This document shows, one piece after another, positions 1 to 8,041 of a stretch of 50,552 bases of DNA (positions are counted from its first letter, which is position 1; the number at the start of each line of letters is the position of its first letter). A program made the translations under genes and the position numbers. The DNA comes from Treponema sp. (GTDB lineage: Bacteria; Spirochaetota; Spirochaetia; Treponematales; Breznakiellaceae). The notes beneath the pieces were generated by a model that made no database searches, was not told the DNA's origin, and was given only the letters and a program-made list of their open reading frames with translations. The DNA lies in NCBI GenBank assembly GCA_031265845.1, contig JAISCC010000047.1, positions 1 through 50,552 on the forward strand, read 5' to 3'.

Positions 1-61
1 GGTAAATGTCAAATTATTTCATCCGCTGTCCGTCAACATCACAATTCAAGGAGGATTTGAA

Positions 62-1185
62 ATGTCACATAAGCTGATCGATGAATTTTATTGGAGCGAC
101 ATTGCGGAGCAGACCGCCGGGGGGGGGGGGGACAAACCGCCGCCGACAAGTACAAGAGGGTCGTTGACTGGGCAGCCAAGGCAAGAGGGCAAAACCCGGA
201 TGTCTTTGACGCGCTGACCGAATGGGTGCTCGACGACTCCGAGTGGAGCGAGGACAAGCTTTCCGAGAACGAGCAAATTCTTTTGCAGGGCGTTTTCGCG
301 CGGTTCAAAGAGCAAAACGCGCGGCTTCGTACATACCTGAAAGAATTAGAGCCGTCCGCCACGGTCAACGAGGTCGTGTTCAAGGCGTTGGACAGATTCG
401 ATGACGAGTTATCGGGACGGCCCGGAGATGAGCGGCTGCGTGAATTGGTCGCCCGTGTGTTTTCTGATTTCTCAGTTATGCGGGAACGCGGAGTGCGGGA
501 GCAATTCGCGGGCGGCAAGACAGGTTCCTTCGGCGTTGATTATGTTGATGTTTATGGGTATATCAATTATCTGAAAGACTGCGACGCTGCGGTGCAATGG
601 GCGTTGATTATGCCGGACCTGGTTAAAATTCAGCAAAAAGGTTTCCAAATTGACAGCTTTGAATACAAAAAGATGCCCGCAATGCGTTTTATCGGAAAAG
701 AACTCCTCGAAGGCGATGGATTAGACAGCGTTGAGGGGCGGAAAAAGTTCTTTCAAACCCTCGACAATATGCCGGAACATAAATCGGGCTTCGATTATGA
801 CGTTCTGTTTCAGCACCATTACGGGAAAAATGTTGACGTGGAGCGGTGGCACGGCTTTTGGGGACGCTTTATGAAAGCTGACGCTCCTGTGCCGGAGGGA
901 TTTATCAGCTTTGACTTTGTGCCGGCCAGAGACGTCAATAATTTCGTTTCGGGGGCGCCGTTCCTTTCTCAATTCGCGTTTGCGATTTTTTCCGGAGATA
1001 TGGAAGCGATGCACAAGCAGGAGGGATACGACAGCGATGCGATGTACGACACGACCCGAAACACAATGCTCGGTCAAGGAGTAAACATCCCGTACCCGGA
1101 CAAGTATTGGGTTGCGGAAGTGTTCCTTGACGGGTACGACAAATGGAGCACGGCGTTTATGTTCAGCGCGGAGCTCGAGAACTAA
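62..1185 (+). CDS. Hypothetical protein, frame-disrupted by a poly-G run (phase-variable candidate)
   Basis: The natural start is ATG 62, directly behind a strong AAGGAGG ribosome site. In this frame the 13-G run (119-131) throws translation into an early TGA at 215, giving a 51-residue peptide. The body of the gene continues in the next frame to 1185. With 14 or 11 Gs the two parts join into a protein of about 374 residues beginning MSHKLIDEFYWSDIAEQTAG and then a poly-Gly stretch. The TTG at 91 reads the body frame but has no ribosome site of its own. The second half (about residue 190 onward, rich in aromatic residues, with an acidic linker) resembles GyrI-like effector-binding proteins only loosely; I do not recognise the family firmly. 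Function is unknown. The switch could equally be a sequencing error in the homopolymer. Confidence 0.7.
119..131 (+). repeat. 13-G homopolymer within a coding region
   Basis: An uninterrupted run of 13 G lies 57 bases after the start codon of the first gene. Runs of this length are prone to slipped-strand mispairing. Changing the count to 14 or 11 restores the long frame. Confidence 0.95.
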
Positions 1186-1376
1186 CATAGAAACGGAGGA
1201 AAAACAGTTGCGCATTTCAAATAGAAAAACAGTAAAATACAGTGCAATTGCAAGCAGTAAAGACTATTTTAATAGTGGGTGAATTATGGCGTATATAAGC
1301 ACGTTAAACAAAATCCGCTCCACGGGCATTATGCGAAATGCCGCAAATATTTTCTTAAAAAAATCTCAAAAAGACA

Positions 1377-1405
1377 TTGACAAATATCTATAATGTGTAT
1401 ACAAT
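1377..1405 (+). promoter_or_regulatory. Sigma-70 promoter of the abrB-doc pair
   Basis: TTGACA (1377-1382), a 17-base spacer and TACAAT (1400-1405) form a near-consensus promoter. Transcription would begin near 1412 and run into the toxin-antitoxin pair. The 190 bases before it, from 1186, hold no gene; ATTATGC at 1328-1334 resembles an attC R' box and may mark the left edge of a cassette. Confidence 0.75.
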
Positions 1406-1416
1406 ATAAGTATAGG

Positions 1417-1440
1417 AATTGTATAAAATAATATACAATT
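1417..1440 (+). promoter_or_regulatory. Inverted-repeat operator upstream of the antitoxin
   Basis: AATTGTATA (1417-1425) and TATACAATT (1432-1440) are a perfect 9-base inverted repeat with a 6-base centre. It lies between the promoter and the antitoxin start. AbrB/MazE-type antitoxins usually bind such palindromes to repress their own operon, so autoregulation is inferred. Confidence 0.65.
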
Positions 1441-1474
1441 AGAAATTTTGGGTATATTTTGAGGAGAAACTATT

Positions 1475-1702
1475 ATGGTCAAAAAATTAATCCGGCAGGG
1501 GAATAGCGCCGCTCTTGTCATCGATAAACCAATAATGGAAATGTTACATATAACCAATGAAACATTTTTTGAACTAAGTACCGATGGAAAAAATATAATT
1601 TTATCTCCTCAAAATACAGTTACCCAGGAAACTGATATTCTTGAATCATTGAAGAACATTAATAAAAAATACGGAAATGTGTTAAAAAAACTTGGCGAAT
1701 AA
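1475..1702 (+). CDS. AbrB/MazE-like antitoxin
   Basis: This 75-residue protein starts at ATG 1475 after GAGGAG. Its N-terminus (VKKLIRQGNSAALVIDKPIM) has the swapped-hairpin AbrB/SpoVT pattern: a basic start, a G-N-S turn and a hydrophobic 'ALVI' strand. The acidic, helical C-terminus (residues 50-75) is typical of the part that wraps and neutralises the toxin. It ends two bases before the Doc-like toxin, so the two are co-transcribed. It should act in the cytoplasm as antidote and autorepressor. The gene is strongly AT-rich compared with the flanking genes, consistent with acquisition as a mobile cassette. Confidence 0.8.
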   Translation: MVKKLIRQGNSAALVIDKPIMEMLHITNETFFELSTDGKNIILSPQNTVTQETDILESLKNINKKYGNVLKKLGE

Positions 1703-1704
1703 CT

Positions 1705-2091
1705 ATGATACATTTTTTAACATTATCTGAAATATTAATCATATTGGAAGATCAAATAAGAAACTATGGCGGAATGTATGGAGTTAGGGATCTAAATTTA
1801 TTAAGTTCCGCAATATACATACCCCAATCGGGTTTTGGTGGAGAATATTTTCATAAAACAATTCCCGCAATGGCGGCTGCTTATGCGTTTCATATTTGTC
1901 AAAATCATCTGTTTATTGACGGAAATAAACGTGTAGCATTAACAAGTTCGTTAGTATTTTTAGATATTAACGGGTATACATTTAATTGCAAAGAAGAAAT
2001 GGTATATGAAAAAATTATGAATGTGGCAAAAGGTGAATTAAATAAAGAAGGATTAATAAAATATTATGAAAAATATTCAAAGAAGAAATAA
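1705..2091 (+). CDS. doc: Doc-type toxin (Fic/DOC family)
   Basis: A 128-residue protein with the Fic/Doc signature H-x-F-x-D-G-N-K-R, read here as NHLFIDGNKR at about residues 71-80, followed by the usual hydrophobic helix (VALTSSLVFLDINGY). Doc proteins phosphorylate elongation factor Tu and stop translation; Fic relatives transfer AMP. The short length and 'death-on-curing' layout favour Doc. The catalytic His, Asp, Asn, Lys and Arg are all present, so it should be active unless neutralised. It follows the antitoxin with a two-base gap. Low GC and an attC-like element 20 bases downstream suggest a cassette-borne stabilisation module. Confidence 0.88.
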   Translation: MIHFLTLSEILIILEDQIRNYGGMYGVRDLNLLSSAIYIPQSGFGGEYFHKTIPAMAAAYAFHICQNHLFIDGNKRVALTSSLVFLDINGYTFNCKEEMVYEKIMNVAKGELNKEGLIKYYEKYSKKK

Positions 2092-2110
2092 TTGTAAAAA
2101 GCGGTACGTC

Positions 2111-2217
2111 GTATAACAGGTCTGTTTACGTTTCAGACTTCGGCCTCCGGGTTCCGTTTCACTAGGTCGGCTGCGCCTCCCGCGCCCCATAAAAACGTCG
2201 CTAATAGAACGATATGC
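2111..2217 (+). mobile_element. attC-like recombination site A (after abrB-doc)
   Basis: The element has the order expected for an integron attC: R'' GTATAAC (2111-2117), spacer AGGT, L'' CTGTTTACG (2122-2130), a GC-rich centre, L' CGCTAATAG (2199-2207), spacer AAC and R' GATATGC (2211-2217). R and L boxes pair imperfectly, with an asymmetric spacer as in folded attC bottom strands. The R' position departs from GTTRRRY by one base. The central CTAGGTC is shared with other elements of the window. This is a pattern call by eye. Confidence 0.5.
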
Positions 2218-2669
2218 GAATGAATAAATGGAACGGCTTGTTCTGGCTTGCCGTGTGCTTGGGTATACTTGGCGTAAACCGGTTTGTCTTTTGTTTGGCG
2301 ATAGTCAACGGAGACAGCATGCGTGACGCCTTGCGTGACGGCGACATTGTGATGGTCTTGCGGTGGAAGCGCCGCCCTCACGCAGGAGATGTTGTCATTA
2401 CAAACAAAAACAACCCTTTCCATGAGAGGCTCGTCAAGCGGGTGGCGGCTGTCGACCGGGAGAGAGGGGTCTGGCTCATTGGAGACAACTGTGGGCGTTC
2501 CCGTGACAGCCGGGAGATCGGTTTTATTCCTCTGGCGGACGTGATGGGGGCGGTCGTGTTGCGGCTGCACCCGAACCCCGCTTTTTTCGTTTCCGGCGGC
2601 AGGGTTATAGGGGAGGCTCTGAAAATCCCGGTTGGGACTCTAGAGGGAAATGTGGAAACGGCGGATTAA
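2214..2669 (+). CDS. Signal peptidase I-like serine protease (S26)
   Basis: A 151-residue protein with one N-terminal membrane segment (residues 8-30) and the S26 motifs in order: GDSM at 33-36 with nucleophile Ser35, a general-base Lys75 in LVKRVAAV, and GDN...SRDSR at 90-100. It is shorter than housekeeping LepB and closer to compact S26 or TraF-like peptidases. It should cleave signal peptides at the outer face of the inner membrane. ATG 2214 lies inside the R' box of the attC-like site and has no clear ribosome site; ATG 2220 is an alternative. The next gene, a membrane protein with zinc ribbons, follows after 86 bases. Confidence 0.8.
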   Translation: MRMNKWNGLFWLAVCLGILGVNRFVFCLAIVNGDSMRDALRDGDIVMVLRWKRRPHAGDVVITNKNNPFHERLVKRVAAVDRERGVWLIGDNCGRSRDSREIGFIPLADVMGAVVLRLHPNPAFFVSGGRVIGEALKIPVGTLEGNVETAD

Positions 2670-2755
2670 TTTTGGAAACTACCGGATTTGTTCTAATCGT
2701 GAGGGAGCCGAGCGTTCGCATAGTTGGACAGTCCGTAAAAGAAAAGGAGTTGTAT

Positions 2756-3301
2756 ATGAAGTTTGAAAAGAAAGTTGGGATGGGAGGGAGTTTTATCCTT
2801 GCGTTCGCGCTTTTCGTTTTTTGCCAGTTTTTGTTGCTGGTGAATGGATCGGCGTATCTGGATCCGTCGACAATGACGTATGTCATTCAGATAGTGGCTG
2901 GAGCGGTCATAGCGAGCGGAACCGCCGTCGCTGTTTTTTGGCATAAAATCAAACGATTTTTTAAAAGATTGTTTAAGTCTGCGGTGAAAGAAGATGCGCC
3001 TGGCGCGATAAGCGCGCTCAAGAATGCCCCTGCTGTAGATGATCCGGTTGAGAAAGGGGGGCGAGTCGCGGAAAACCCGGTTGCAGCCACGCCTGTTGTG
3101 GAGTCGGATGAAACGGAGGCGCGGACTGCGGCGGAAAAGAAAACCTGTCCGTTCTGCAAAGCAGAGTTGGCGGTTCCCACAGCAAAGTTTTGCGTTGAAT
3201 GCGGCGCCGCGCTTCGCAGGAAATGTCCGTCCTGCGGCGTTGAAATAACCGCGTCCAAAGCGAAATTTTGCGCGGACTGCGGCGCCGCGTTGAATGCGTG
3301 A
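2756..3301 (+). CDS. Membrane protein with two C-terminal zinc ribbons
   Basis: The start at ATG 2756 is chosen for its AAAAGGAG site; an upstream TTG at 2672 is in frame but lacks one. The 181-residue product has two membrane segments around a short loop containing YLDPSTMTYVIQ, a sequence type seen in small envelope proteins with a 'YLDPGTGSY' loop. A basic stretch (KIKRFFKRLFK) follows, then an acidic/Ala-Pro linker. Two treble-clef zinc ribbons end the protein: CPFC...FCVECG and CPSC...FCADCG. The ribbons face the cytoplasm if the basic region is inside. Function is unknown; zinc-ribbon tails usually mediate protein contacts. Confidence 0.7.
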   Translation: MKFEKKVGMGGSFILAFALFVFCQFLLLVNGSAYLDPSTMTYVIQIVAGAVIASGTAVAVFWHKIKRFFKRLFKSAVKEDAPGAISALKNAPAVDDPVEKGGRVAENPVAATPVVESDETEARTAAEKKTCPFCKAELAVPTAKFCVECGAALRRKCPSCGVEITASKAKFCADCGAALNA

Positions 3302-3367
3302 TTATGTATACGCCATACGAATCTGTCGATCTGAATCATTATTTTTTATATAAAAAGAGGAGCTTTT

Positions 3368-3390
3368 CCCAGAACCAACCGGGTTTTGGG
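3368..3390 (-). terminator. Possible terminator hairpin for the leftward ABC gene
   Basis: CCCAGAACC (3368-3376) pairs with GGTTTTGGG (3382-3390) around a five-base loop with one G-U pair. Read leftward it is followed after some bases by a T-rich stretch near 3350. The remainder of 3302-3562 holds no gene; a 14-base palindrome CGCTTTATAAAGCG lies at 3519-3532. Confidence 0.3.
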
Positions 3391-3562
3391 AAAAGATCAG
3401 GATTTAATACCCCGCCGCTTGGAGTGGAACATTGGAGGCGCGGGGGATTTGTTCCTCCGCATACGCACATAGGGTTCAAGTGCGCCATTTCCTGATGATT
3501 AGCGTGCGCCTAGCGCATCGCTTTATAAAGCGGCTCTATGGCGCCGCCATTTCATTTCCCCA

Positions 3563-4264
3563 TCACCACTCGATCCTTTCAATATCCAGTGGCTCGGCGT
3601 TTAGCTCCACGCCGCTGACCTGTCCGTTCTTGATGTGAATCACCCGGTCGGCCATCTGCGCCACGGCGGAGTTGTGCGTGATCACGATGACCGTCTTGCC
3701 GGTGTCGCGGCAGGTTTCCCGCAATATTTTCAGAATCACCTTGCCCGTAACATAGTCCAGCGCGCCGGTCGGCTCGTCGCAGAGGAGTATCTTCGGGTTC
3801 TTCGCCAACGCTCGCGCAATGGCGACGCGTTGCTGTTCGCCGCCGGAAAGCTGGGCGGGAAAGTTGTTCAGCCGCTCGGAAAGCCCCACGGACGCGAGAG
3901 TTTCCGCCGGATCGTACGGATTTTTGCAGATTTCAGAGGCGAGCTCCACGTTTTCAAGCGCGGTGAGGTTTTGGATAAGATTGTAGAACTGAAACACAAA
4001 CCCCACGTCGTCCCGCCGGTAATTGGTGAGCAGCTTTTCATTCATGGCGCTGATGGAGACTCCGTCCAGGCTGACGCTTCCGCTGTCGCAAGAGTCCATG
4101 CCGCCAAGCATGTTGAGCAGGGTCGTCTTGCCCGCGCCCGAAGGTCCCGTAATCACGCAGAATTCGCCCTTTTCGATGATAAAGCTCATGCCGCCCGCCG
4201 CGATAATGCGGTTGTCGCCCATACGGTAGTATTTGCAAACGTCAATAAATTCAATGTACGCCAT
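3563..4264 (-). CDS. ABC transporter ATPase, LolD/MacB type
   Basis: A 233-residue ATPase with Walker A GPSGAGKT (40-47), Q-loop FQ (91-92), signature LSGGEQQR (139-146), Walker B ILLCDEP (159-165) and switch His197. The sequence is that of the MacB/LolD/FtsE class, which works with FtsX-like permeases in lipoprotein release, efflux or peptide export. No permease gene is adjacent, which is unusual for this class. The gene follows sir2 on the same strand. Its best ribosome site (AAGGAGG) is about 25 bases before the ATG, with a small hairpin (AAGCG-TTTTT-CGCTT) between them; folding would bring the two together. A 12-codon reading frame also begins right after that site. Confidence 0.9.
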   Translation of the reverse strand: MAYIEFIDVCKYYRMGDNRIIAAGGMSFIIEKGEFCVITGPSGAGKTTLLNMLGGMDSCDSGSVSLDGVSISAMNEKLLTNYRRDDVGFVFQFYNLIQNLTALENVELASEICKNPYDPAETLASVGLSERLNNFPAQLSGGEQQRVAIARALAKNPKILLCDEPTGALDYVTGKVILKILRETCRDTGKTVIVITHNSAVAQMADRVIHIKNGQVSGVELNAEPLDIERIEW

Positions 4265-4311
4265 ATTGCAAGCGAAAAACGCTTTTCATCCTCCTTGAAG
4301 GCAATCTCCGC

Positions 4312-5115
4312 CTACACGCCCGTCGTCAAGAAAGCCCGCAAGCCTCTAAACGCCGTTTCCAAATCATCGAACAGCAGAGCGGCTCGTCCGTCCAAATACG
4401 TTTCCCTGTCATTGACAATCACGATTTCGCCGCCGTGCGCCAGCGTGACGCGGGGCAGAGACGCGGCGGGATTCACCGTGAGGCTTGAACCAAGTACGAG
4501 CATAAGATCGGCGGTTTGGGCTTCGTCCTGAGCCCGCTTCAGCGCCTCTATGGGCAGGGCTTCGCCGAAAAAGGTGATGGCGGGCTTGAGCGGACGGTTG
4601 CAACGCGGACAGCGGGGCATTTCTCCTCGGTTGACAATGGCGGCCGCTTCCTCAAAGCCCATACGTACGTCGGCGCACCGCAGGCAGTAGTGTATTGTGG
4701 GGGAGCCATGCGCTTCGATGACCCGCATGGCGCCCGCCTTCTGGTGAAGCAGATCGATGTTTTGCGTGATGATCGCCTTGAGAAGCCCGCGCTTTTCGAG
4801 TTCCGCCAGGGTTGTGTGGACAATGGAAGGCTCTTTTTCGTCAAGGTTGTAGATGATTCCCGCCGCAGCTTTGTAATAATAGCTCGCATCTTGTTCAAAA
4901 TAGTCGATGTCAAACATCTTTTGCGCGTCTTCCGCAGTGTCCACAGAGGTGTACAAACCGTTCTTGCCCCGAAAATCCCGTATGCCCGACAAGGTGCTTA
5001 CGCCCGCGCCCGTAAAGGCGACGCAATGCCGCGCCGAGGTGATTTTATCGAAAAGCGCCCGGAGTTTTTTTTCAATCTCTTCCATAGCACAGTTGTCAGT
5101 ATGGTTGCCGCTCAT
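4312..5115 (-). CDS. cobB: Sirtuin, NAD-dependent protein deacylase
   Basis: A 267-residue Sir2 protein. It shows [15 protein letters not shown] (36-50) for NAD binding, TQNID (117-121), catalytic His136, the zinc set Cys144/147/169/172, and GSSLTV (209-214). It removes acyl groups from lysines using NAD and typically tunes acetyl-CoA synthetase and other metabolic enzymes. The start codon overlaps the carA stop in an ATGA arrangement, with AAGGAG just ahead inside carA, so translation is probably coupled. An acyl-CoA synthetase is encoded elsewhere in this window (23509-25218) and could be a substrate, which is speculation. An alternative start is Met11. Confidence 0.92.
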   Translation of the reverse strand: MSGNHTDNCAMEEIEKKLRALFDKITSARHCVAFTGAGVSTLSGIRDFRGKNGLYTSVDTAEDAQKMFDIDYFEQDASYYYKAAAGIIYNLDEKEPSIVHTTLAELEKRGLLKAIITQNIDLLHQKAGAMRVIEAHGSPTIHYCLRCADVRMGFEEAAAIVNRGEMPRCPRCNRPLKPAITFFGEALPIEALKRAQDEAQTADLMLVLGSSLTVNPAASLPRVTLAHGGEIVIVNDRETYLDGRAALLFDDLETAFRGLRAFLTTGV

Positions 5116-6245
5116 GCCATGCCGCTCCTTACTTGTTCCAGAAACTTGTCGATGAGGAATTCCGTATCCCTCGGACCTGGGCAACCTTCCGGGTGAAATT
5201 GCACTGCGGAAAAGGGCGCGTTTATTGCGCGGATGCCTTCAATGGTGTTGTCGTTCGCATTGAGGAACCACGGCTCCCAGCCGTCCGGCAGGGTGTCGCC
5301 GCGCACCGCGTAGCCGTGATTCTGGCTCGTGATGTAGCAGCGGTTTGTACCCGCCTCGACGCAGGGCTGATTCTGCCCGCGATGACCATAGGGCAGCTTG
5401 TACGTGTCCGCGCCTGCTGCAAGCGCCATGATCTGGTTGCCCAGGCAGACGCCGAATGTGGGTTTGCCCTTGTCAAAGGCGCGGCGGATGGACGCAATCG
5501 TTTTTCCGCAGGCTTTTGGATCGCCGGGACCGTTTGACAAAAAAATGCCGTCATAGTCAATGCCGGTGAGATCATGGTTCCACGGCAGCCTGATCACGTT
5601 TGCGCCGCGTTTGAGGATGCACCGCAGAATGTTGGCTTTCGCTCCGCAATCAATGAGGGCTATGTTCGGCTGTCGCTCCGGCTGTCGCTCCGGCGTTGGA
5701 GACGGCGCGGCGTAGGTTTTTATTGCGGCGGGCGACACATCCGCGACCGGGTGAGGTATGACGCCGGAATCGATGGACACGTCGCGGGATCCTTCCACGA
5801 GGATTTTTCCCTGCATGACGCCGTGTTCCCTAATCCTGCACGTAAGCGCCCGCGTGTCAACGCCGAAAATCCCTGGCACATTGCGCTTTTCAAGCCATGC
5901 GGAAAGCGTTGTTCCGGACGCGAAATGGCTTGGACTGTCGCACGCTTCGGACACAACAAACCCTGCGACTTGCACCGTATCTGACTCAAAGTGCGCTGGT
6001 ATGCCGAACTCATCGAAAAAAGGCTCGCCGGTTTTCGGGTCCACCGGCACGCCGTAATTGCCCGCGAGCGGGTAGGTGGACACCAGTATCTGTCCACGGA
6101 AACTGGGGTCTGTCAGAGACTGGGGATAGCCGGTCATGCCGGTCGTAAACACCACTTCCCCGGCTTGCGACCGCGCCTTGCCAAATGACCAGCCTGAAAA
6201 TTCAGTCCCATCTTCCAAAACGAGTTTCGCCGTTCTTAAATTCAT
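5112..6245 (-). CDS. carA: Carbamoyl-phosphate synthase small subunit
   Basis: This 377-residue glutaminase subunit hydrolyses glutamine and passes ammonia to the large subunit for carbamoyl phosphate, feeding pyrimidine and arginine synthesis. The N-terminal CPSase small-chain domain spans residues 1-170 ([12 protein letters not shown] at 11-22, FGVDTRALT at 127-135). The class I amidotransferase domain follows, with GVCLGNQ (nucleophile Cys267) and QFHPE (His351, Glu353). Length is normal. No carB is in the window. The next gene, sir2, overlaps its stop. Its promoter sits so close that the message is predicted to be leaderless; no ribosome site precedes the ATG. argH at 14781 is another arginine-pathway gene nearby. 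Confidence 0.96.
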   Translation of the reverse strand: MNLRTAKLVLEDGTEFSGWSFGKARSQAGEVVFTTGMTGYPQSLTDPSFRGQILVSTYPLAGNYGVPVDPKTGEPFFDEFGIPAHFESDTVQVAGFVVSEACDSPSHFASGTTLSAWLEKRNVPGIFGVDTRALTCRIREHGVMQGKILVEGSRDVSIDSGVIPHPVADVSPAAIKTYAAPSPTPERQPERQPNIALIDCGAKANILRCILKRGANVIRLPWNHDLTGIDYDGIFLSNGPGDPKACGKTIASIRRAFDKGKPTFGVCLGNQIMALAAGADTYKLPYGHRGQNQPCVEAGTNRCYITSQNHGYAVRGDTLPDGWEPWFLNANDNTIEGIRAINAPFSAVQFHPEGCPGPRDTEFLIDKFLEQVRSGMA

Positions 6246-6251
6246 GGGAAA

Positions 6252-6280
6252 ATGATAATAAAAAGAGAAGAAATAGACAA
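6252..6280 (-). promoter_or_regulatory. carA promoter, predicted leaderless
   Basis: Read leftward: TTGTCT (6280-6275), 17-base spacer, TATCAT (6257-6252), then six bases and the carA ATG at 6245. Transcription should start on or next to the A of the start codon. No Shine-Dalgarno sequence is present in the gap. Confidence 0.65.
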
Positions 6281-6362
6281 GGGAGGGTTTTTCAAAACCC
6301 GGTTGGCAGGGTAGGGCGGCCGGATCGCCTGTGCGCTCTGCTTTCCGGCGGGATTTTCCGCC

Positions 6363-6391
6363 TTGCGCCTTTCTTTCATATATGCTATACT
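6363..6391 (+). promoter_or_regulatory. Promoter of the DUF503 gene, predicted leaderless
   Basis: TTGCGC (6363-6368), a 17-base spacer and TATACT (6386-6391) are followed by six bases and ATG 6398. This spacing is identical to that at carA and at the PEGA/SUMF1 gene. Confidence 0.65.
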
Positions 6392-6397
6392 TCCCTT

Positions 6398-6685
6398 ATG
6401 ATTGTCTCAATGTTGCAAGTGATTTTTGAAATTCCCGATGTTGACACCATCAAAGAGAAGCGCCGCGTCGTGCAATCGGTGAAGATGAAGCTGCAAAAAC
6501 GCTTTCATCTTTCCGCGGCTGAGGTCGATCTACAGGATTCGCTTTCGTTTACACAAATAGGCGCGGTGATGGCGTCGAATTCAAAGCGATTTGGAGAAAC
6601 CGTTATGCGCAAAGCGTTTGAAATGATAGAGAACGAAACTTCCGTCCGTATTCACGATATGGCTATACATTCGGAGGAATTTTGA
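6398..6685 (+). CDS. DUF503 (YlxP-like) protein
   Basis: A 95-residue protein of the DUF503 family, recognised by its start (MIVSMLQVIFEIPDVDTIKEKRR), the VVQSVKMKLQKRFHLSAAEVDLQDS segment and the overall alpha-beta ferredoxin-like pattern. In other bacteria relatives lie beside rbfA and infB in the nusA operon (YlxP), suggesting a ribosome-linked role, but function is not established. Here it stands alone, divergent from carA. The start is ATG 6398: the frame upstream is open but lies inside the promoter region, and homologues begin at this methionine. No ribosome site is present, in line with a leaderless message. Confidence 0.85.
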   Translation: MIVSMLQVIFEIPDVDTIKEKRRVVQSVKMKLQKRFHLSAAEVDLQDSLSFTQIGAVMASNSKRFGETVMRKAFEMIENETSVRIHDMAIHSEEF

Positions 6686-6871
6686 TTTTTTCACCTGTTT
6701 GGAAAAGGCCTTTAAGGGAAAATAGCCCGTTCCGAGTGGAAATAACGGGAGAATTTCCGTTTAAAAAAGATTTCAAACGCCGGATAACGCTTCTTTTTCC
6801 GGCTTCTGGCAGTATTTAAACAAAGGGCGTAGGTCTTTGAGATGGCTTTCAAAAAATGAAAGAGGAATATC

Positions 6872-8032
6872 ATGATGAAAACAATGACGGCTTTTACAGG
6901 TGAAATTGATGATCCTGATGTGGCGGCGGCGGAAATCCTGGAACAGATTGGTAATACAGAGTTGCGCAAAAATTCTCTGGGCATCCTTACCTGCTACACC
7001 GAGTTTATTGATTCCGGCGCCGTTCGGGCGATCTGCGCGGCTTTGCCTTTTGATGTAATTGGCATGACTACCGCAGGGACGGCGGCGCCCGCCGCCGCAG
7101 GCGAAATGGCGCTGGGTCTTCTGGTTCTTACCAGCGACGACGTGGATTTTATTGCCGGCGCGGCGGAACTCCCCGGCAAAGACATAGACGGACCCATCTG
7201 CAAAGCCTATAGGGAAGCCTGCGCGAAGCGTCCCGGCCAGCCGGTCATGGCGTTTGCCTTTGCGCCATATATAAATGACCTGGGCGGCGAAGCCGTCGCC
7301 GTAAGCCTTGACAAAGCTTCCGGGGGCATTCCCTTTTTTGGTTCCCTTGCCATAGATTCATCGGCGGACTTCAGCCTTAACCGGAGCGTCTATAACGGCG
7401 AAGACTGTAAAAACACGCTGGTATTCGCCCTCCTCTACGGCGATCTGCGCCCCTCTTTTTTCGTAACCTCCTTCGCGGAAGACAAGATACAAAAACAGCG
7501 GGGGGTTGTCACCAAATCAAAAGACAACATACTTATGGAAGTGAACAATATGCCGGTCCTTGATTACCTTCAAAGCATCGGCATCCAGAAAAGCGACGGC
7601 GCATGGGCGGTATCGGCCTTCCCTTTTGTAATTGACTATAACGACGGCACAAAACCTGTCGCCCGTTCCATTTACCTTATCACCGAAGAAGGGTACGCGG
7701 CCTGCGGCGGCAACATACCGGAAAACGCGACTCTGGCGGTGGGCGGCATAGATTATTCCGATGTACTGCGAACCACCAAAGAGACCATGGAACAAGTTCT
7801 CAAAAAAAAGAGCGATGGCGCTTCATGTCTTCTCATGTTTTCCTGCCTGACTCGCTACCTCGCGTTGGAAGCCAATTCCACCGCCGAAATGGATGCAATA
7901 CGGAATGTCCTGACGGATTTTCCGGGCTATCTCTTCGGGTACTCCGGCGGCGAGATATGTCCGGTGTATACTGAAAAAGGAGGCGCCGTGAACCGCTTCC
8001 ACAACTGTACGTTCATCGCCTGCCTTCTGTAA
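6872..8032 (+). CDS. FIST-domain sensory protein
   Basis: A 386-residue cytoplasmic protein built of FIST_N (about residues 30-220) and FIST_C (about 225-365). Supporting stretches are DVIGMTTAGTAAP, GSLAIDSSADFS and the C-terminal LFGYSGGEICPV, which in the family closes a small-molecule pocket. FIST proteins are thought to bind small ligands, perhaps amino acids, and pass the signal to kinases or cyclases. The gene has a GAGG ribosome site and ends nine bases before a hybrid histidine kinase, so the two are almost certainly one operon: the FIST protein is the likely input partner for a kinase that has no membrane sensor of its own. Confidence 0.85.
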   Translation: MMKTMTAFTGEIDDPDVAAAEILEQIGNTELRKNSLGILTCYTEFIDSGAVRAICAALPFDVIGMTTAGTAAPAAAGEMALGLLVLTSDDVDFIAGAAELPGKDIDGPICKAYREACAKRPGQPVMAFAFAPYINDLGGEAVAVSLDKASGGIPFFGSLAIDSSADFSLNRSVYNGEDCKNTLVFALLYGDLRPSFFVTSFAEDKIQKQRGVVTKSKDNILMEVNNMPVLDYLQSIGIQKSDGAWAVSAFPFVIDYNDGTKPVARSIYLITEEGYAACGGNIPENATLAVGGIDYSDVLRTTKETMEQVLKKKSDGASCLLMFSCLTRYLALEANSTAEMDAIRNVLTDFPGYLFGYSGGEICPVYTEKGGAVNRFHNCTFIACLL

Positions 8033-8041
8033 GGAACGACA

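Noticed and set aside
3519..3532. Palindrome CGCTTTATAAAGCG as an operator
   Set aside because: It is downstream of two convergent genes, with no promoter next to it.
3635..4531. Long rightward frame opposite the ABC and sir2 genes
   Set aside because: Shadow of the two leftward genes, which have full motif sets.
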